Positions 39,401-50,662 of a stretch of DNA of 64,000 bases are shown one piece after another. Source of the stretch: Puffinus mauretanicus. Taxonomy: Eukaryota > Chordata > Aves > Procellariiformes > Procellariidae. Below the pieces are notes generated by a model that did not search any database, had not been told where the DNA came from, and worked only from the letters and a program-made list of their open reading frames with translations. Positions within the stretch are counted from its first letter, which is position 1. The number at the start of each line of letters is the position of its first letter. Made by a program: the position numbers and the translations under genes. The stretch lies in contig JAJKFH010002178.1 in the NCBI GenBank assembly GCA_023333565.1, forward strand, positions 682,001 to 746,000, read 5' to 3'.

Positions 39401-41913
39401 TACCTATGCTTTCACACAGTTTTTCTCAAGCTACTCTCTCTCACTTTCTCAGCTCGAATAATTCACATTAGGAACACTGCCCTTATGGTTTCTTCTTCAT
39501 GCTCTTCATTTCTTTTGCTGTTATGTTGTTCAGAGGATGCAAAGAGGTTAAGAGTGTTTGGGCTTACTAGATTTAACCATACAGAACAACATTGCTTGCT
39601 AATAAAGATCCCAGACAACTCTGAAGTGTAAGATTATTTCTGGGATTTACTGTTAAAAACCCTAATCCCTTTCTCTTTGGTAGCTCTGCACTAATCTAAA
39701 GTTCCACAATGAGTATTTTCAAATTTTTTTAAATTTTACAGCCCAGTAAAGATAGATTCTTTATGACTTTGGGTAAACTAGAAAGTTTGTTTTCATGAGA
39801 TAAAAAGATATTGGGTATATTTAATTGGGTTTCTCAACAAACAAAAAAAAAAACCAAATTTAGTAATAAAATACAAACCAAAGGAGAGAAGAAGCAATAT
39901 GAAAAGCAAAACAGGCTTCTAGGACTCCATTTTAACATTTTTAGAAAAAAAGTGCTTCTAATCTCTTCTTTCTAAACACAACATTTTTATTGAAGACTGA
40001 AAAATAAATATGCACCTAAATAACATAACCCACAAAAGTAATTTTCATGTGCAGAAAACAGAAGTCAATGTATGGAGTGTAGACAGTTCCGGTGTCTGAA
40101 TAACCTCCTCTAACACAAAGTTCAAAGCAGTATGAAAGAGACAGACCACTCTTAAAAACAATGAGGAGAAAGTGTCATATGATGTTGCATGGCTTGAAAT
40201 ACACCTAACTGTAAATGAAACCATTAACCAGGAAGCTTTCATGCAAGAAAATATTTACAGTTACAGTCTATATATAGTCTGAGCTCTAACTTTGTTTCCT
40301 TTTTACCAGGAAATACCTTTTATCTGTTATTTTATATAGACAGCAAAACAGCTGATTAATATTTAATGCAGCATGAACTCTTTAATGATGATGGACTTTA
40401 TCTTGTGCACTTGGACTCTTGTGCTGCTGAGGATTCCCTTTGATTTTCTCTGCATGACACGGTTCTAGAAAAAATAAGTGAGAATCACTGCTTTTCTTGA
40501 AAGAGTAGTTTTAGCTGATTATCCTGACAAAACAGGGCTTGAAAACCTAAACAAATACACAGTAGGCTATTTCTGTTACTGCATTTTTCTTACAGATGGC
40601 TGGAGAACAGGGGAATAGGCCAATAAATGACTTATACACAAATATGTACAAATGCATGCACACAAGCTCTTTAGCCAGAAACCAGTTACATTTGCAGTTA
40701 ACCTAAAGTAATCTTCCTGGTTACTTCTCCAAATCTGTAGGCTGGATCTTTGCTTTGTGGACAAGAATAGGTTACATTTTTGTGGGGGAGGATGGACATG
40801 TTTTGCAGGCTCAGACAGGCTCTGAATACTAACTCACGGGTGCAACCTATATATACATTTTGCAAGACTATCTTTTTCTATCCATTTGTGGGCAAAATTG
40901 TGTTCTCTCCTTATTCATCATGGCATACTCTGCAGTGTTTCTGAAGACTTGGATTTGATATTTTGTTCCTGTGGGACCAGGATTGCTATGGGGGACCAGT
41001 CAATCTTTGGGAAAAGGACAGTCATATCAGAATATTTCTGTTTAAGCTGAGAATGAAGGACGTATCTTGATCCTGATAGAATGTTGTGTCATCAATGCTA
41101 CTTAAACAGTACTTTTTAAATTTCTGAAATGCAAAAATTATCATCTTTAAATAGTGCAATTTGAAGCTACTCATGATGTCTTAGTTTTTTTCTGTGCTAC
41201 TTTATGGATTTTGTAAGGTCTGAAAAGATTATATTTATATTATAGGTTACATATATATATTTGTGTTATATATGTTAATATTTCTCTTAACTAAATATCA
41301 GTAACATGGAAGTAATTCCTATACTGTCAACATCAATGTAAAGCCATCAAAACAAAGTCACGGTCTGTAAAAAAGTACTTTAGTTCTTTCCATTCAGGAA
41401 TGGTATAGGGGCTCCCCTGGATCAGAGCTTCTCAATAAATTATTTCTTTCTTCTCCATCTTGCTATCTTTCACAGGTTCATGGCTTTCTTCGCAACCTTT
41501 CACAAGGCCTGATGCTCCTCCTCATTTTACATCCCTGCATCCCCAGGGCTACTCACTGAGTCTGTCAGCTGCTGTAACATTTCTTTTGCTACTGCTGGCA
41601 ACCCCAAAACATGCCTGTGCATGAAAGCTATTTTTCATGTTTAATGAGGTGCTGTGATTATACTGGAATTTCTAGTGTTTGCCATGATGTTAAAGAGTCA
41701 CCTTGTCTGACATTGTAAATGAACTGTATTTGCAAAGTAAATATTTTCTCAAAGGTTTCAGTTCCCAAAGAGCAAATTTGAAGCTGCCTAGTGTTCAGAT
41801 GTACTTGAATGTAATTTATATGATTGCTCACTGAACCATGTGCAGTGCAACATTCTTCAAACTGAGAGCCAAAATTTTAGCTTCTGCCATGTGTCTTGAT
41901 TAAGCCACATAAT

Positions 41914-41979
41914 TATAGTCACCTAGGTGACACTTGATAACTATGAGATTTATCTCATTACCTGGTAATGGTGACTATA
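41914..41979. repeat. Nested inverted repeat (possible hairpin)
   Basis: TATAGTCACC (41914-41923) is the exact reverse complement of GGTGACTATA (41970-41979). Inside lies a second perfect stem, ATGAGA/TCTCAT (41943-41958) around a 4-base loop. The left arm also overlaps a 14-bp palindrome, GTCACCTAGGTGAC (41918-41931). The nesting gives a 66-base interrupted hairpin with unpaired internal bases. Its role is unknown. Confidence 0.8.
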
Positions 41980-42815
41980 AACATTGCATTCTGTGCATGT
42001 ACCAGTCAGTCCACATTCAACAGGTCTCTGGAGTCTGAAGTTTGCCACCTGGTAAAAAGAGCATGATGGAGATGAGAGCATTGGACTGGGTTATATGAGA
42101 ACTACGTCCAAATCCCCAGTGCTGATTAGCTTTGGGGCTTGAGGGTGCAGCTGGCTACTGTTCAGGGAGCCTACACAAAGGGTGCAAGTGGAGGGTGGTG
42201 GCCCATGCAAAGAGGTGAGCTTTATCCAAGTCATCTCATTTCTCCACCTGTCAAATGAGGAAAAGTAATAGCTTTGTTCACAGTGGCATTATGAAATAAA
42301 GACATTAGTTGCTTGTAAGGTACTCGGAAATCCCCTGATTGAAGATACGGTGGAAGTGCAAATTATTTATTATGTCTACAAATTGTATGTACCTGTGGCC
42401 TTGCCTTGCACAGAATAAATGATGTGTTACTAGCACAGGCCAATTAAGCAATTTTAAAGGTGTAAATTAGACAAGGCAGGCTGCCTTTAATGTCTGTTAA
42501 AATAATTTAGTTTCAGCCTGATTTTTCTCTCTGTTTTCAAACAGGTGGGTGATGTGACCCTGTAACCTTTTATCCCTCTAGGGTATCTGTATGGTTAACC
42601 TTTTTTCTTAAAGCATTTAGAGTTGGAAACTATCTTTATTTGAGACACAATCTACTCTTTCATTCTATATTTTCTTTATGAAAAAGACTTGATTATAAAA
42701 ATAGTAAGAATTTTATTGTAAGTGGTACCATACTACTTCCCTATTAAAAAAACAGATTAAAAGTACTTGGTTCCATGTTTTTGTAATTTTGGCCCTTGCC
42801 CTGAAAACTCACTGA

Positions 42816-42820
42816 CTTAC
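42816..42820. repeat. Target-site duplication CTTAC, left copy
   Basis: CTTAC lies immediately before the LTR and recurs immediately after it at 43367-43371. Confidence 0.92.
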
Positions 42821-43045
42821 TGTCCTGGTTTCTACTGGGATAGGGTTAAATTTCTTCCTAGTGTTGTGTTTTGGATTTAGTATGAGGAGAACGTTGATAA
42901 CACACTGATGTTTTCAGTTGTTGCTAAGTGCCCTCCTAGTCCAAGGACAGCTCCTGTGCCTACTGACTGAGCTAGGTGCACAAGATGGGAGGGAACATAA
43001 TCAGGACAGCCAGTCCAGCTGGCTAATGGGGTATTCCATACCATG

Positions 43046-43053
43046 TGACGTCA
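43046..43053 (+). promoter_or_regulatory. Perfect CRE palindrome in LTR
   Basis: TGACGTCA is the consensus CREB/ATF-1 binding palindrome and retains its CpG. The related LTR has TGATGTCA at the equivalent place. Location within the presumed U3 region fits a promoter element. Use in vivo is unknown. Confidence 0.6.
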
Positions 43054-43230
43054 TGCTCAGTATGGGAATGGTAAGTGTGATCCAGGAAGTACCGATCGTT
43101 ACTTGGTTATCGGTCAGCGCGGGTGGTGAGCAATTGCATTGTGCATCACTCATTTTGTATATTTTGTATATTTGTATAAATAATGATATTCTATCATTAT
43201 TTATTATTATTATTTTCCCTTTTCTGTTCT

Positions 43231-43236
43231 ATTAAA
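43231..43236 (+). promoter_or_regulatory. LTR polyadenylation signal ATTAAA
   Basis: ATTAAA in the conserved ATTAAACTGTCTTTATCTCA block, about 130 bp before the LTR 3' end. The position matches that in the related LTR. Confidence 0.7.
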
Positions 43237-43366
43237 CTGTCTTTATCTCAACCCACGAGTTTTTCTCACTCTTACCCTTCCAATTCTCTCCCCGTCCCGC
43301 TGAGGGTGGGGGCAGTGAGCGAGCAGCTGCGTGGTATTTGGCTGCCTGCCAGGTTAAACCACAACA

Positions 43367-43371
43367 CTTAC
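43367..43371. repeat. Target-site duplication CTTAC, right copy
   Basis: Direct repeat of 42816-42820. Confidence 0.92.
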
Positions 43372-46142
43372 CATTGAATCTATTGTGTAATTACCGGGCT
43401 TGTTAAAAAAAGAAAGACTAATTTTCTGCTGCAAAAATAATTCAGTAAAACTATTAAAACTGTGGCAATGAAGTATAACCACTGTTTTCAGTCTGATCAG
43501 GCCTGTCTACAGATTACCAGTATAAATCCATTCCCATCCCAGACTGCAAAATGACCTTTTGTAGTTACTCGGTTTTGTTTGTGAAGAAACCCTTCTCAAC
43601 ATCTCTCTGGAAGCAGGCAGCTCTTAAATTCTTTTGGGCAAATGTCACCAGGCGCATCTTCCAGCTTTCAAATTTTCTGTACATGGTACACATTACTTTG
43701 GTGTGATGGTAAACTAATCACCACTGGGAAAGAGATTTCCAGTTAACACAATTCCACCTGATTAAAAAACAGTTTTTCATACAAGGCCTTTTAAAGAGAG
43801 CTTCCTCCGTGTGTAGGTAAAAGGAAGTCCTATAATCTGGGTAAGCTTAGTTGTAGAAGAAGGGATAGCTGCTCCTGTTTGCCAAATGAGTTTCTTTCCT
43901 TTGCACAGTGCAGACTTTTCCTTAGAAACATGCTGTCATCAATTACTATAAATTGTGACCTGCCACTTTTCACGTAAGACACAATAACATATCCCTACTT
44001 GCATTAAGACCGTAGAGATGCCTGTAGGAGAAGACTGTAGGAGCACGGCTTCTTCAGGGTCTCATCACTGAGTGGAGAAGAAGCAAGCTGTCAAACATCA
44101 TAAAATAAGTAGTCATAAGAGCCATTAAAGGGGAAAAGTAGACATTGCTGAGAGCAGCAAAAACAGGGGCACTCAGGTGACAGGCACTCAGAATGTGAAT
44201 AGGACTGAGAAGGAAAGTGGTACGCACACCTTTGGATGGTAGCTGCCATGCCACTGACCCTGTAAATTGCTGTCTTACAGCTTGGGAGTAGCTGGTTTTA
44301 TTTTTGCAAACATGGAGTCCTCTCGTGTCACTACTTGGTACGTGACACAAGAAACTGCAAACCGAAGAAAACAAACAGCATACTACGGTTAAGCAGAAGA
44401 CTTTTCTTAAGCAGAGTCCTTCCACTTACCAGCCTTGGCAAAGAGCCTCAGTACATATTTTGTATCATGACCCCATACATGAAATACTGACAGGAATGGA
44501 GATTCTGTTTAAAGATAGTATCAGCATTCCTTGGGTAGGCTTTAAATCATAAAAAGCAACTCAGCATGCTGCTTGCTGAATTATGCTGCCTATTCATATG
44601 TTTCAACACAGAGTAGACCTTGAAAACACAAACTAATTATTTGTAAGGTGTTTTAGGCATTTACATGCTTCACAGAAAGAGTAAACTTGACAGGATTTTT
44701 AAGCCTCTGATACCCTTTACTAAGTACCACCAGTGCTGCCTTTTTTTCCTACTTATATCTGGATAACTCCTGAAATTAAAGAGAACAAAAAACAAAGGGG
44801 GAGAGGAGGATGTCTGCAGTTCTGAAACATTGCCTGTTTCTCCTTCAAGAGACACTTCCTTCCTTCCTTCCTTCCTTCCTTCCTTCTCACAGCTATCATT
44901 TGCAGAGCTCTACTAGGGAAACTGCAGTTCAGTTTTTGGCATGCAGCAGAAGGCAGTGGACAGAGAGCCACTGGAGGAGTGTCAGGGTATCTAAGCCCAC
45001 ATTGCCATGGTTGCAGATCTTGTCTGCCTTCCCGCTTCTGGCAGATGTGCAGCTCCATCTCTCTGTCCAAGTTTTGCTGTCAGCTTGTTTTGCTTGTCAG
45101 GATTCAGCAGTTCCTGGGCATTTCAGTTGTAATAAAGTTATGAGAGGGCTGACTATAACAGACTTGTCTTCACCTATTGACTTCTAAACATGCAATAAGG
45201 ACCAAGGCTACCAAAGTTTGTATTTCCATTCCTCCATACAGAATAGTATCCAGTGACTCCACTAGATACTGTTACACAGATCTCCAAAGTCTCTTTTTGC
45301 TATTGTTTCCCAGTAGACTACAGCCTTTTGTCCCTTTCTTCTGGGAAATCTGTCTTAGTGCTTTTTCTGGCTCCAGGATCAAGACACATGGGATTTCTTC
45401 TCACAAAGTGATTTGTGCAAGTTAAGAGCTAGCCCTGGCACCAACATGTCTAAACACTCTTTAGTTTCCTTGAGTTTTCTCATCATTTAGATTATGCAAA
45501 TTCAGGTTCCACAGACTTTCTTTAGAGCCACAAATTTATGCAAATATTTTTCTCTTTCTGGGAGTTAGTTGTTTGGTTTTAGTGTCCATCTTTCTCAGAT
45601 TTTCCATTCATCTTTTGCAATTCCTCGTGAGAACTTCTTGGGGATGCCTTGTAATCATTAAGTGTATTGCTATAGCCACTAGACAAATACCACTATGAGC
45701 AAAAGCAAAACCAAACACTAATCCAGTGTGCAACCTTAGGATGCTAGTTTTTAAGAGTACCTCAGCACTTCAGAGACGCAGTGAAACTTTTGGGGGATTT
45801 TGGGTTTGTTTGTTTAGGTGTTTTTTTTAGGAAGGGCTCCCACATATTCTTCCTGTGGGATAAGAGTGGAGCGTTTGAGCATTGGACAGTTCAAACAAAG
45901 CTATCTCATTGTGGAGAAGGCAAGCAGCAGCACTTAGCAAGCACAGACAGTAATAACATTTTTTGCATAGCTCTTATTTTGCTGTAGGAAAGTTCAATCA
46001 GTGATTTCACTGTTTAAGATGCCAACATGGGAAACCCTAAGAAGCGGGTCTAAATACTTTTCCCTGTTTGCTTTTTATACTCCACCAGGACTGTATTAAC
46101 CTCAGGAACCTGTTGTCCGCTCAGAGACAATATAACAATATC
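43372..46142. other. Unique non-coding sequence
   Basis: No gene was recognised. A 123-codon minus-strand frame at 44054-44425 starts with a hydrophobic, signal-like stretch but has no recognisable domain. A (TTCC)n microsatellite lies at 44856-44886 and lengthens two overlapping frames. Confidence 0.55.
44856..44886. repeat. (TTCC)n microsatellite
   Basis: About seven uninterrupted TTCC units, an all-pyrimidine plus strand that encodes FLPS-type repeats in overlapping frames. Likely polymorphic in length. Confidence 0.92.
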
Positions 46143-46341
46143 TATCATAGAATCATAGAATCATAGAATCATAGAATCATTAAGGTTGGAAAAGACCTCT
46201 AAGATCATCGAGTCCAACCGTCAACCCAACACCACCATGCCCACTACACCATGTCCCTAAGCACCACACCTACACGTCTTTTAAATACTTCCAGGGATGG
46301 TGACTCAACCACTTCCCTGGGCAGCCTGTTCCAAGGCCTGA
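46143..46341 (-). mobile_element. CR1 LINE 3' tail, minus strand
   Basis: A severely 5'-truncated CR1. The plus strand begins with four to five TCATAGAA repeats (the reverse complement of the CR1 3' microsatellite). It then continues through the 3' UTR and the last codons of ORF2, with homology ending near 46341 at AAGGCCTGA. It matches the equivalent parts of 4413-5552 and 48457-49740 closely. The open frame at 46251-46538 starts in this antisense CR1 segment and is not a gene. Confidence 0.95.
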
Positions 46342-48243
46342 GAGGGAGCAAACCTCACGTGGAAGATTTAATGAGCCTTGTTCTTACTTTACTGGAGGTA
46401 AGTAAATCCCTGCAGAAGTTTCTGGAATTTGGTGCTTTCTTATTCATGTATGTCCCTGCAGTACTGAATTGTAAAAAATGTCTTTTAATTATGGAATTTT
46501 GCTGCTGTTTTTTGCTTCTTCCTGTGGTAATAGATTAGGAGGTTTTCAAGGGCACTTGTAGAAATTCTACACTAAAATTTCCATTATCATTTCCTAAGTG
46601 GATATGGCCAGCAGGGACAGACCCCTCATTTATCTCCTAGTGGACATGTTGTTTCAGTGGAGGGAGGAAAAAAGAGAGAGAAAGAACTAGATCAACCACA
46701 TTTGCCATGAAACGGCTAAATATCACCTTCTCCAAAGACTCTGGAGAAATTCAGCCACAGATGCCCTGGTGACTACCTGCCATCAAGCATGAAATAACTT
46801 GCAGGGGTGGTGAGTACCACAGATATTTTTGCCACCAGGAACGAAGGAAATGTTGAGCACTATCCGCTGCTAGAAAAATCAATGAGATCTGTGTCGTGCA
46901 CCTTGTAACATGCTCTAGCAAAGTTAATCCTTTTGAGAAAGTCAGCTCCTCCCTCATTTAAAATGGACACCTACAATTAATGTACGCCTCTGAACACTTT
47001 GATTTCACCATGACCTATCTCTCCCCATCTAAGACAAGGAAAATAACACCACTTCATCTGATGGAGATTATAAGGATAAAGGCAGTACTTACAAAGCTCT
47101 TGGATAATGTAGTGAGGAGAATTATAGAAAAATCTATGAGGAAAATAATGATGCTGCACTAAGCACAAGGATTGACTGGCGTATAACAAAAAGCAAGGTT
47201 GGTAACTACGAATTCAGAGATTGCAGTCCAGCCTGTGAACTGAAGAAGGTAGGATGTTACAAGGGGGGAAACTGTATAGGATTATATTGTCAAAAACGAC
47301 GTGAAGGCAGAGTGATTGTCCTTTTATCCCATTGAAACCTTACTGTGGTCAGCAAGAAAGAGTTGCTTCAGATCTCAAGAAGCTCTGCTTTGGACTGCGG
47401 GGGTCAAGCTGGAGATCCCAAATGAGTTTATCTAAGTGAGATGGCAATGTAGTGTCACTGGAGGGCCCACACACTGCTGTTGCACTGTGTGTGGAAAACA
47501 GTGCAGAAACCTTGACCTCACAGAGAAATTTCAAATCTTTCTCTTTGTCTTTTGGTGGAGGTCTCTGGACAGGAAGTGTATGTAAATACAACCACTGCAA
47601 GTGGACCATGAACCTGAAGTTTATTTGGGAAATTTTGTGAGTCTTTGCAATTGATTCAACCACTTTGTGTTTCACTCAGTAAAAAAGAGGGAAAGATTAT
47701 GTCCAAAGACTGGAGAAGGAAAAAATAGCCCTTCCTTATAAGATTCATCCTTAAATGTCAGCAATAGTTTAGAAATTAAAGCACATAAATTGTTTGTTTA
47801 TATGTAATCTACAATGAAAAAAGCTTTTGAAACAGCAGTAAGGGGAGGTAAACAAGACAGAGTGCCCTGCCTGCATCAGCTCTTCCTCCCGACATCAGCA
47901 GAGGTCAACAGAGTTGCTTTTTTGAGTATCAGCAGCAAAAAAAGTCAAGCCACAACTTTGTTAAGGTAGGTGGAAAAAGTAATTTACAACCTTTAGTGAT
48001 GCATATTTTATCACATGCTGAGGAGAAGCTGCAGTAGCCCCATAGCACTGTGATGCATAAAAAGATTCATTTAATAAGTCCCAAAAATAAAATAGAGCTA
48101 ATTAAAACTCTGGTATAAACGTCATGCTGCAAATTTTAGTCAGAATGAAGGATCAAGTAAAAGTTTTAAATAGAAGTGAAATATTCCAAAACTATATTTG
48201 ATGGTAGTGAGGAGTCAGGTGTGTTTCATACATAGTGAAAATA
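46342..48243. other. Unique non-coding sequence
   Basis: No recognisable gene or repeat. Overlapping open frames at 47349-47675 (minus) and 47452-47640 (plus) contain no known domain. Confidence 0.55.
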
Positions 48244-48248
48244 GCATG
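48244..48248. repeat. Target-site duplication GCATG, left copy
   Basis: GCATG adjoins the LTR start and recurs after its end at 50658-50662. An A precedes it at both sites, but the canonical LTR ends (TG...CA) make 5 bp the better reading. Confidence 0.82.
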
Positions 48249-48432
48249 TGTGGTGGGTTAACCCTGGCTGGACACCAGGTACCCACCAAGCTGCTCTATT
48301 ACTCCCCTCCTCAGCTGGACAGGGGAGAGAAAATGTAATGAAAGGCTTGTGGGTCAAGATAAGAACAGGGAGAGATCACTCACCAATTACCATCATGAGC
48401 AAAACAACCTCAACTTGGGGAAATTAGTTTAA

Positions 48433-48438
48433 TTTATT
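48433..48438 (-). promoter_or_regulatory. Putative LTR polyadenylation signal AATAAA
   Basis: AATAAA on the minus strand, about 185 bp from the LTR 3' end. It is the only canonical signal in this part of the element. Assignment depends on the inferred orientation. Confidence 0.5.
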
Positions 48439-48456
48439 ACAATCAAATCAGTGTAG

Positions 48457-49740
48457 AATCGTAGTATCATAGAATCATAGAATCATTAAGGTTGGAAAAG
48501 ACCTCTAAATCATTGAGTCCAACCATCAACCCAACACCACCATGCCCACAAAACTATGTCCCTAAGCACCACATCTACACGTCTTTTAAATACTTCCAGG
48601 GATGGTGACTCAACCACTTCCCTGGGCAGCCTGTTCCAAGGCCTGACCACTCTTTCAGTAAAGAAGTTTTTCCTAATGTCCAATCTAAACATCCCCTGCT
48701 GCAACTTGAGGCCATTTCCTCTCGTCCTATCGCTAGTTATTTGGGAGAAGAGACCAACACCCACCTCACTACAACCTCCTTTCAGGTAGTTGTAGAGCAT
48801 GATAAGGTCTCCCCTGAGCCTCCTCTTCTCCAGTCCCAGGACTAAACAACCCCAGTTCCCTCAGCCGCTCCTCATAAGGCTTGTGCTCCAGATCCGTCAC
48901 CAGCTTCGTTGCCCTTCTCTGGACACACTCCAGCAACTCAATGTCCTTCTTGTAGTGAGGGGCCCAAAACTGAACACAGGATTCGAGGTGCAGCCTCACC
49001 AGTGCCGAGTACAGGGGCACGATCACCTCCCTGCTCCTGCTGGCCACACTATTTCTGATACAGGCCAGGATGCCATTGGCCTTCTTGGCCACCTGGGCAC
49101 ACTGACGGCTCATGTTCAGCTGCTGTCAATCAGCACCCCCAGGTCCTTTTCCACTAGGCAGCTTTCCAGCCACTTTTCCCCAAGCCTGTAGCGTTGCCTG
49201 GGGTTGTTGTGACCCAAGTGCAGGACCCGGCACTTGGCCTTGTTGAATCTCATACCATTGACCTCGGCCCATCAATCCAGCCTGTCCAGGTCCCTCTGCA
49301 GAGCCTTTCTACCCTCAAGCACATCAGCACTCCTGCTGTTCTTGGTGTCATCTGCAAAGTTACTGAGGGAGCACTCAATCCCCTCATGCACATCATCATT
49401 GATAAAGATATTGAACAAGACCGGCCTCAAAACTGAGCCCCGGGGAACACCGCTCGTGACCGGCCGCCAACTGGATTGAACTCCGTTCACCACAACTCTC
49501 TGGGCTCGGCCGTCCAGCCAGTTTTTTACCCAGCGGACTACACCTGTCTAAGCCGTGAGCCGCCAGCTTCTCTAGGAGAATGCTGTGGGAGACCGTGTCA
49601 GAGGATTTACTAAATTTCAGGTAGACCACATCCACCGCCTTTCCCTCATCCGCTAGGGGGGTCACCTGGTCATAGAAGATCAGGCTGGTCAAGCAGAACC
49701 TGCGTCTCATGAATCGGTGCTGGCTGGGCCTGATCCCCTG
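48457..49740 (-). mobile_element. CR1 LINE nested inside the LTR, minus strand
   Basis: A 5'-truncated CR1 of about 1.28 kb covering the RT domain from mid-palm to the C-terminus plus the 3' UTR. Its 3' end is the TCATAGAA repeat at about 48466-48485, with some diverged copies before it. The LTR sequence resumes after 49740. GTAG occurs at both junctions (48453-48456 and 49741-49744) and could be a very short target duplication, or chance. Because it interrupts the LTR, it inserted after the retrovirus did. Confidence 0.95.
48510..49710 (-). pseudogene. CR1 ORF2 (reverse transcriptase) remnant
   Basis: Read on the minus strand, CR1 polymerase homology starts near 49710 with a [20 protein letters not shown] block, where the usual KAFD is altered. 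The frame is lost soon afterwards within the LDRC region. It resumes in another frame at 49493-49272, which includes the FADD catalytic box (codons at 49358-49347). The C-terminal part continues in 49113-48769 ([19 protein letters not shown]) and finally 48800-48510. Several frame changes and loss of the endonuclease and N-terminal RT make it dead. It lacks the small deletion seen in the plus-strand copy before NGILACI. Confidence 0.93.
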
Positions 49741-49950
49741 GTAGGGTAATGAGAAATAAAAACTAAATCTTAAAACACTTTCCCCCTACCCCTCCCTTCT
49801 TCCCAGCCTTAACTTCACTCCCGTTTTCTCTATCTTCTCCCCCCAAGTGGCACAGGGGATGGGGAATGGGGGTTGTGGTCAATTCATCACACCTTGTCTC
49901 TGCCGCTCCTTCCTCCGCAGGGGGCGGACTCCTCACACTCTTCCCCTGTT

Positions 49951-50300
49951 CCAGCGTGGGGTCCCTCCCACAGGGGACAGTTCTCCATGAAATTTTCCAG
50001 CGTGAGTCCTTCCCACAGCTACAGGTCTTCACAAACTGCTCCAGCGTAGGTCCTTTCCATGGGGTGCAGTCCTTCAGCAACAGACTGCTCCAGGGTGGGT
50101 CCCCCGCAGGGTCACAAGTCCTGCCAGAAAACCTGCTTCAGCGTGGGGTCCTCTCTCCATGGGGCCACAGGCCCTGCCAGAAGCCTGCTCCAGCACAGGC
50201 TTCCCACGTTGGAGGTCACAGCCTCCTTCAGGTGCATCCACCTGCTCCAGCACGGGGTCCTCCCCCGGTCTGCACCGTTAACCTCTGGGCTGCAGGGGAA
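49951..50300. repeat. LTR-internal imperfect tandem repeats, about 7 copies
   Basis: A CCAGCGTGGGTCC-like motif starts at 49951, 49997, 50041, 50090, 50138, 50190 and 50247, so unit lengths run from 44 to 57 bp. Each unit continues with a variable CCATGGGG/CAG-rich part and commonly ends CTGCT or similar before the next unit. The repeats lie within the LTR and explain the long open frames there. Confidence 0.82.
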
Positions 50301-50657
50301 CAACCTGCCTCACCATGGTCTTCGCTGCGGACTGCAGAGGAATCACTGCTCCGGCACCTGGAACATCTCCTTCCCCTCCTTCTTCACTGACCTGGGTGTC
50401 TGCAGAGTTGTTTCTCTCACACGTTCTCACTCCTCTCTCTGCTGCTGTTGTTCCACACCAGTAGTTTTTTTCCCCTTCTTAACTATGTTATCCCAGACGC
50501 ACTACCACCATCGCTGATGGGGTCGACCCTGGCCAGCAGTGGGTCCATCTTGGAGCCGGCTGGCATTGGCTCTATTTGACCTGGGGGAAGCTTCTAGCAG
50601 CTTCTCACAGAAGCCACCTCTGTAGCCTCCAAAACTTTGCCATGCAAACTCAGTACA

Positions 50658-50662
50658 GCATG
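50658..50662. repeat. Target-site duplication GCATG, right copy
   Basis: Direct repeat of 48244-48248. Confidence 0.82.

Larger units (their letters stand above)
26903..42815. other. Unique non-coding sequence with small duplications
   Basis: A long AT-rich stretch without recognisable genes. Frames of 100-151 codons occur (for example 35143-35598 minus, 37397-37768 minus, 37703-38020 plus), but they have no recognised domain. Two local duplications (30112-30155 and 33423-33478) and a hairpin at 41914-41979 are listed separately. I see no tRNA-like cloverleaf or further LTR. Confidence 0.5.
42821..43366 (+). mobile_element. Solo LTR of an avian endogenous retrovirus, plus orientation
   Basis: A 546-bp LTR with canonical TG...CA ends: it starts TGTCCTGGTTTCTACTGGG and finishes AGGTTAAACCACAACA. 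It has a perfect 5-bp target duplication (CTTAC). No retroviral internal sequence is attached. Landmarks in order are a CREB/ATF palindrome, an AT-rich TTA-repeat segment, an ATTAAA signal and a conserved 3' block (CCACGAGTTTTTCTCACT). Its ends and several inner blocks match the minus-oriented LTR at 22086-22659, while the part around 43070-43215 differs markedly, so the two look like related subfamilies. The open frame at 42918-43235 is not recognised as a gene. Confidence 0.92.
48249..50657 (-). mobile_element. Long solo LTR of a second ERV family, split by a CR1
   Basis: The plus strand opens TGTGGTGGGTTAACCCTGG and closes CATGCAAACTCAGTACA. A 5-bp duplication (GCATG) surrounds the whole 2409-bp unit. 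About 1284 bp in the middle is CR1, leaving roughly 1125 bp of LTR. The two LTR pieces are 48249-48456 and about 49741-50657. The minus orientation is inferred from an AATAAA at 48433-48438 near one end. The large right-hand piece contains seven imperfect sub-repeats. The sequence is GC-rich, and no viral coding region is attached. Open frames at 49866-50390 and 50059-50517 are by-products of the repeats. It is a different family from the LTRs at 22086 and 42821. I recall this LTR type as common in birds but cannot name it. Confidence 0.88.

Noticed and set aside
44054..44425. Minus-strand frame with an apparent signal peptide
   Set aside because: T-rich codons often give hydrophobic N-termini by chance. 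Nothing after it resembles a known secreted protein.
49866..50517. 174- and 152-codon frames
   Set aside because: They fall in the sub-repeats of the long LTR; no retroviral or host domain is seen.
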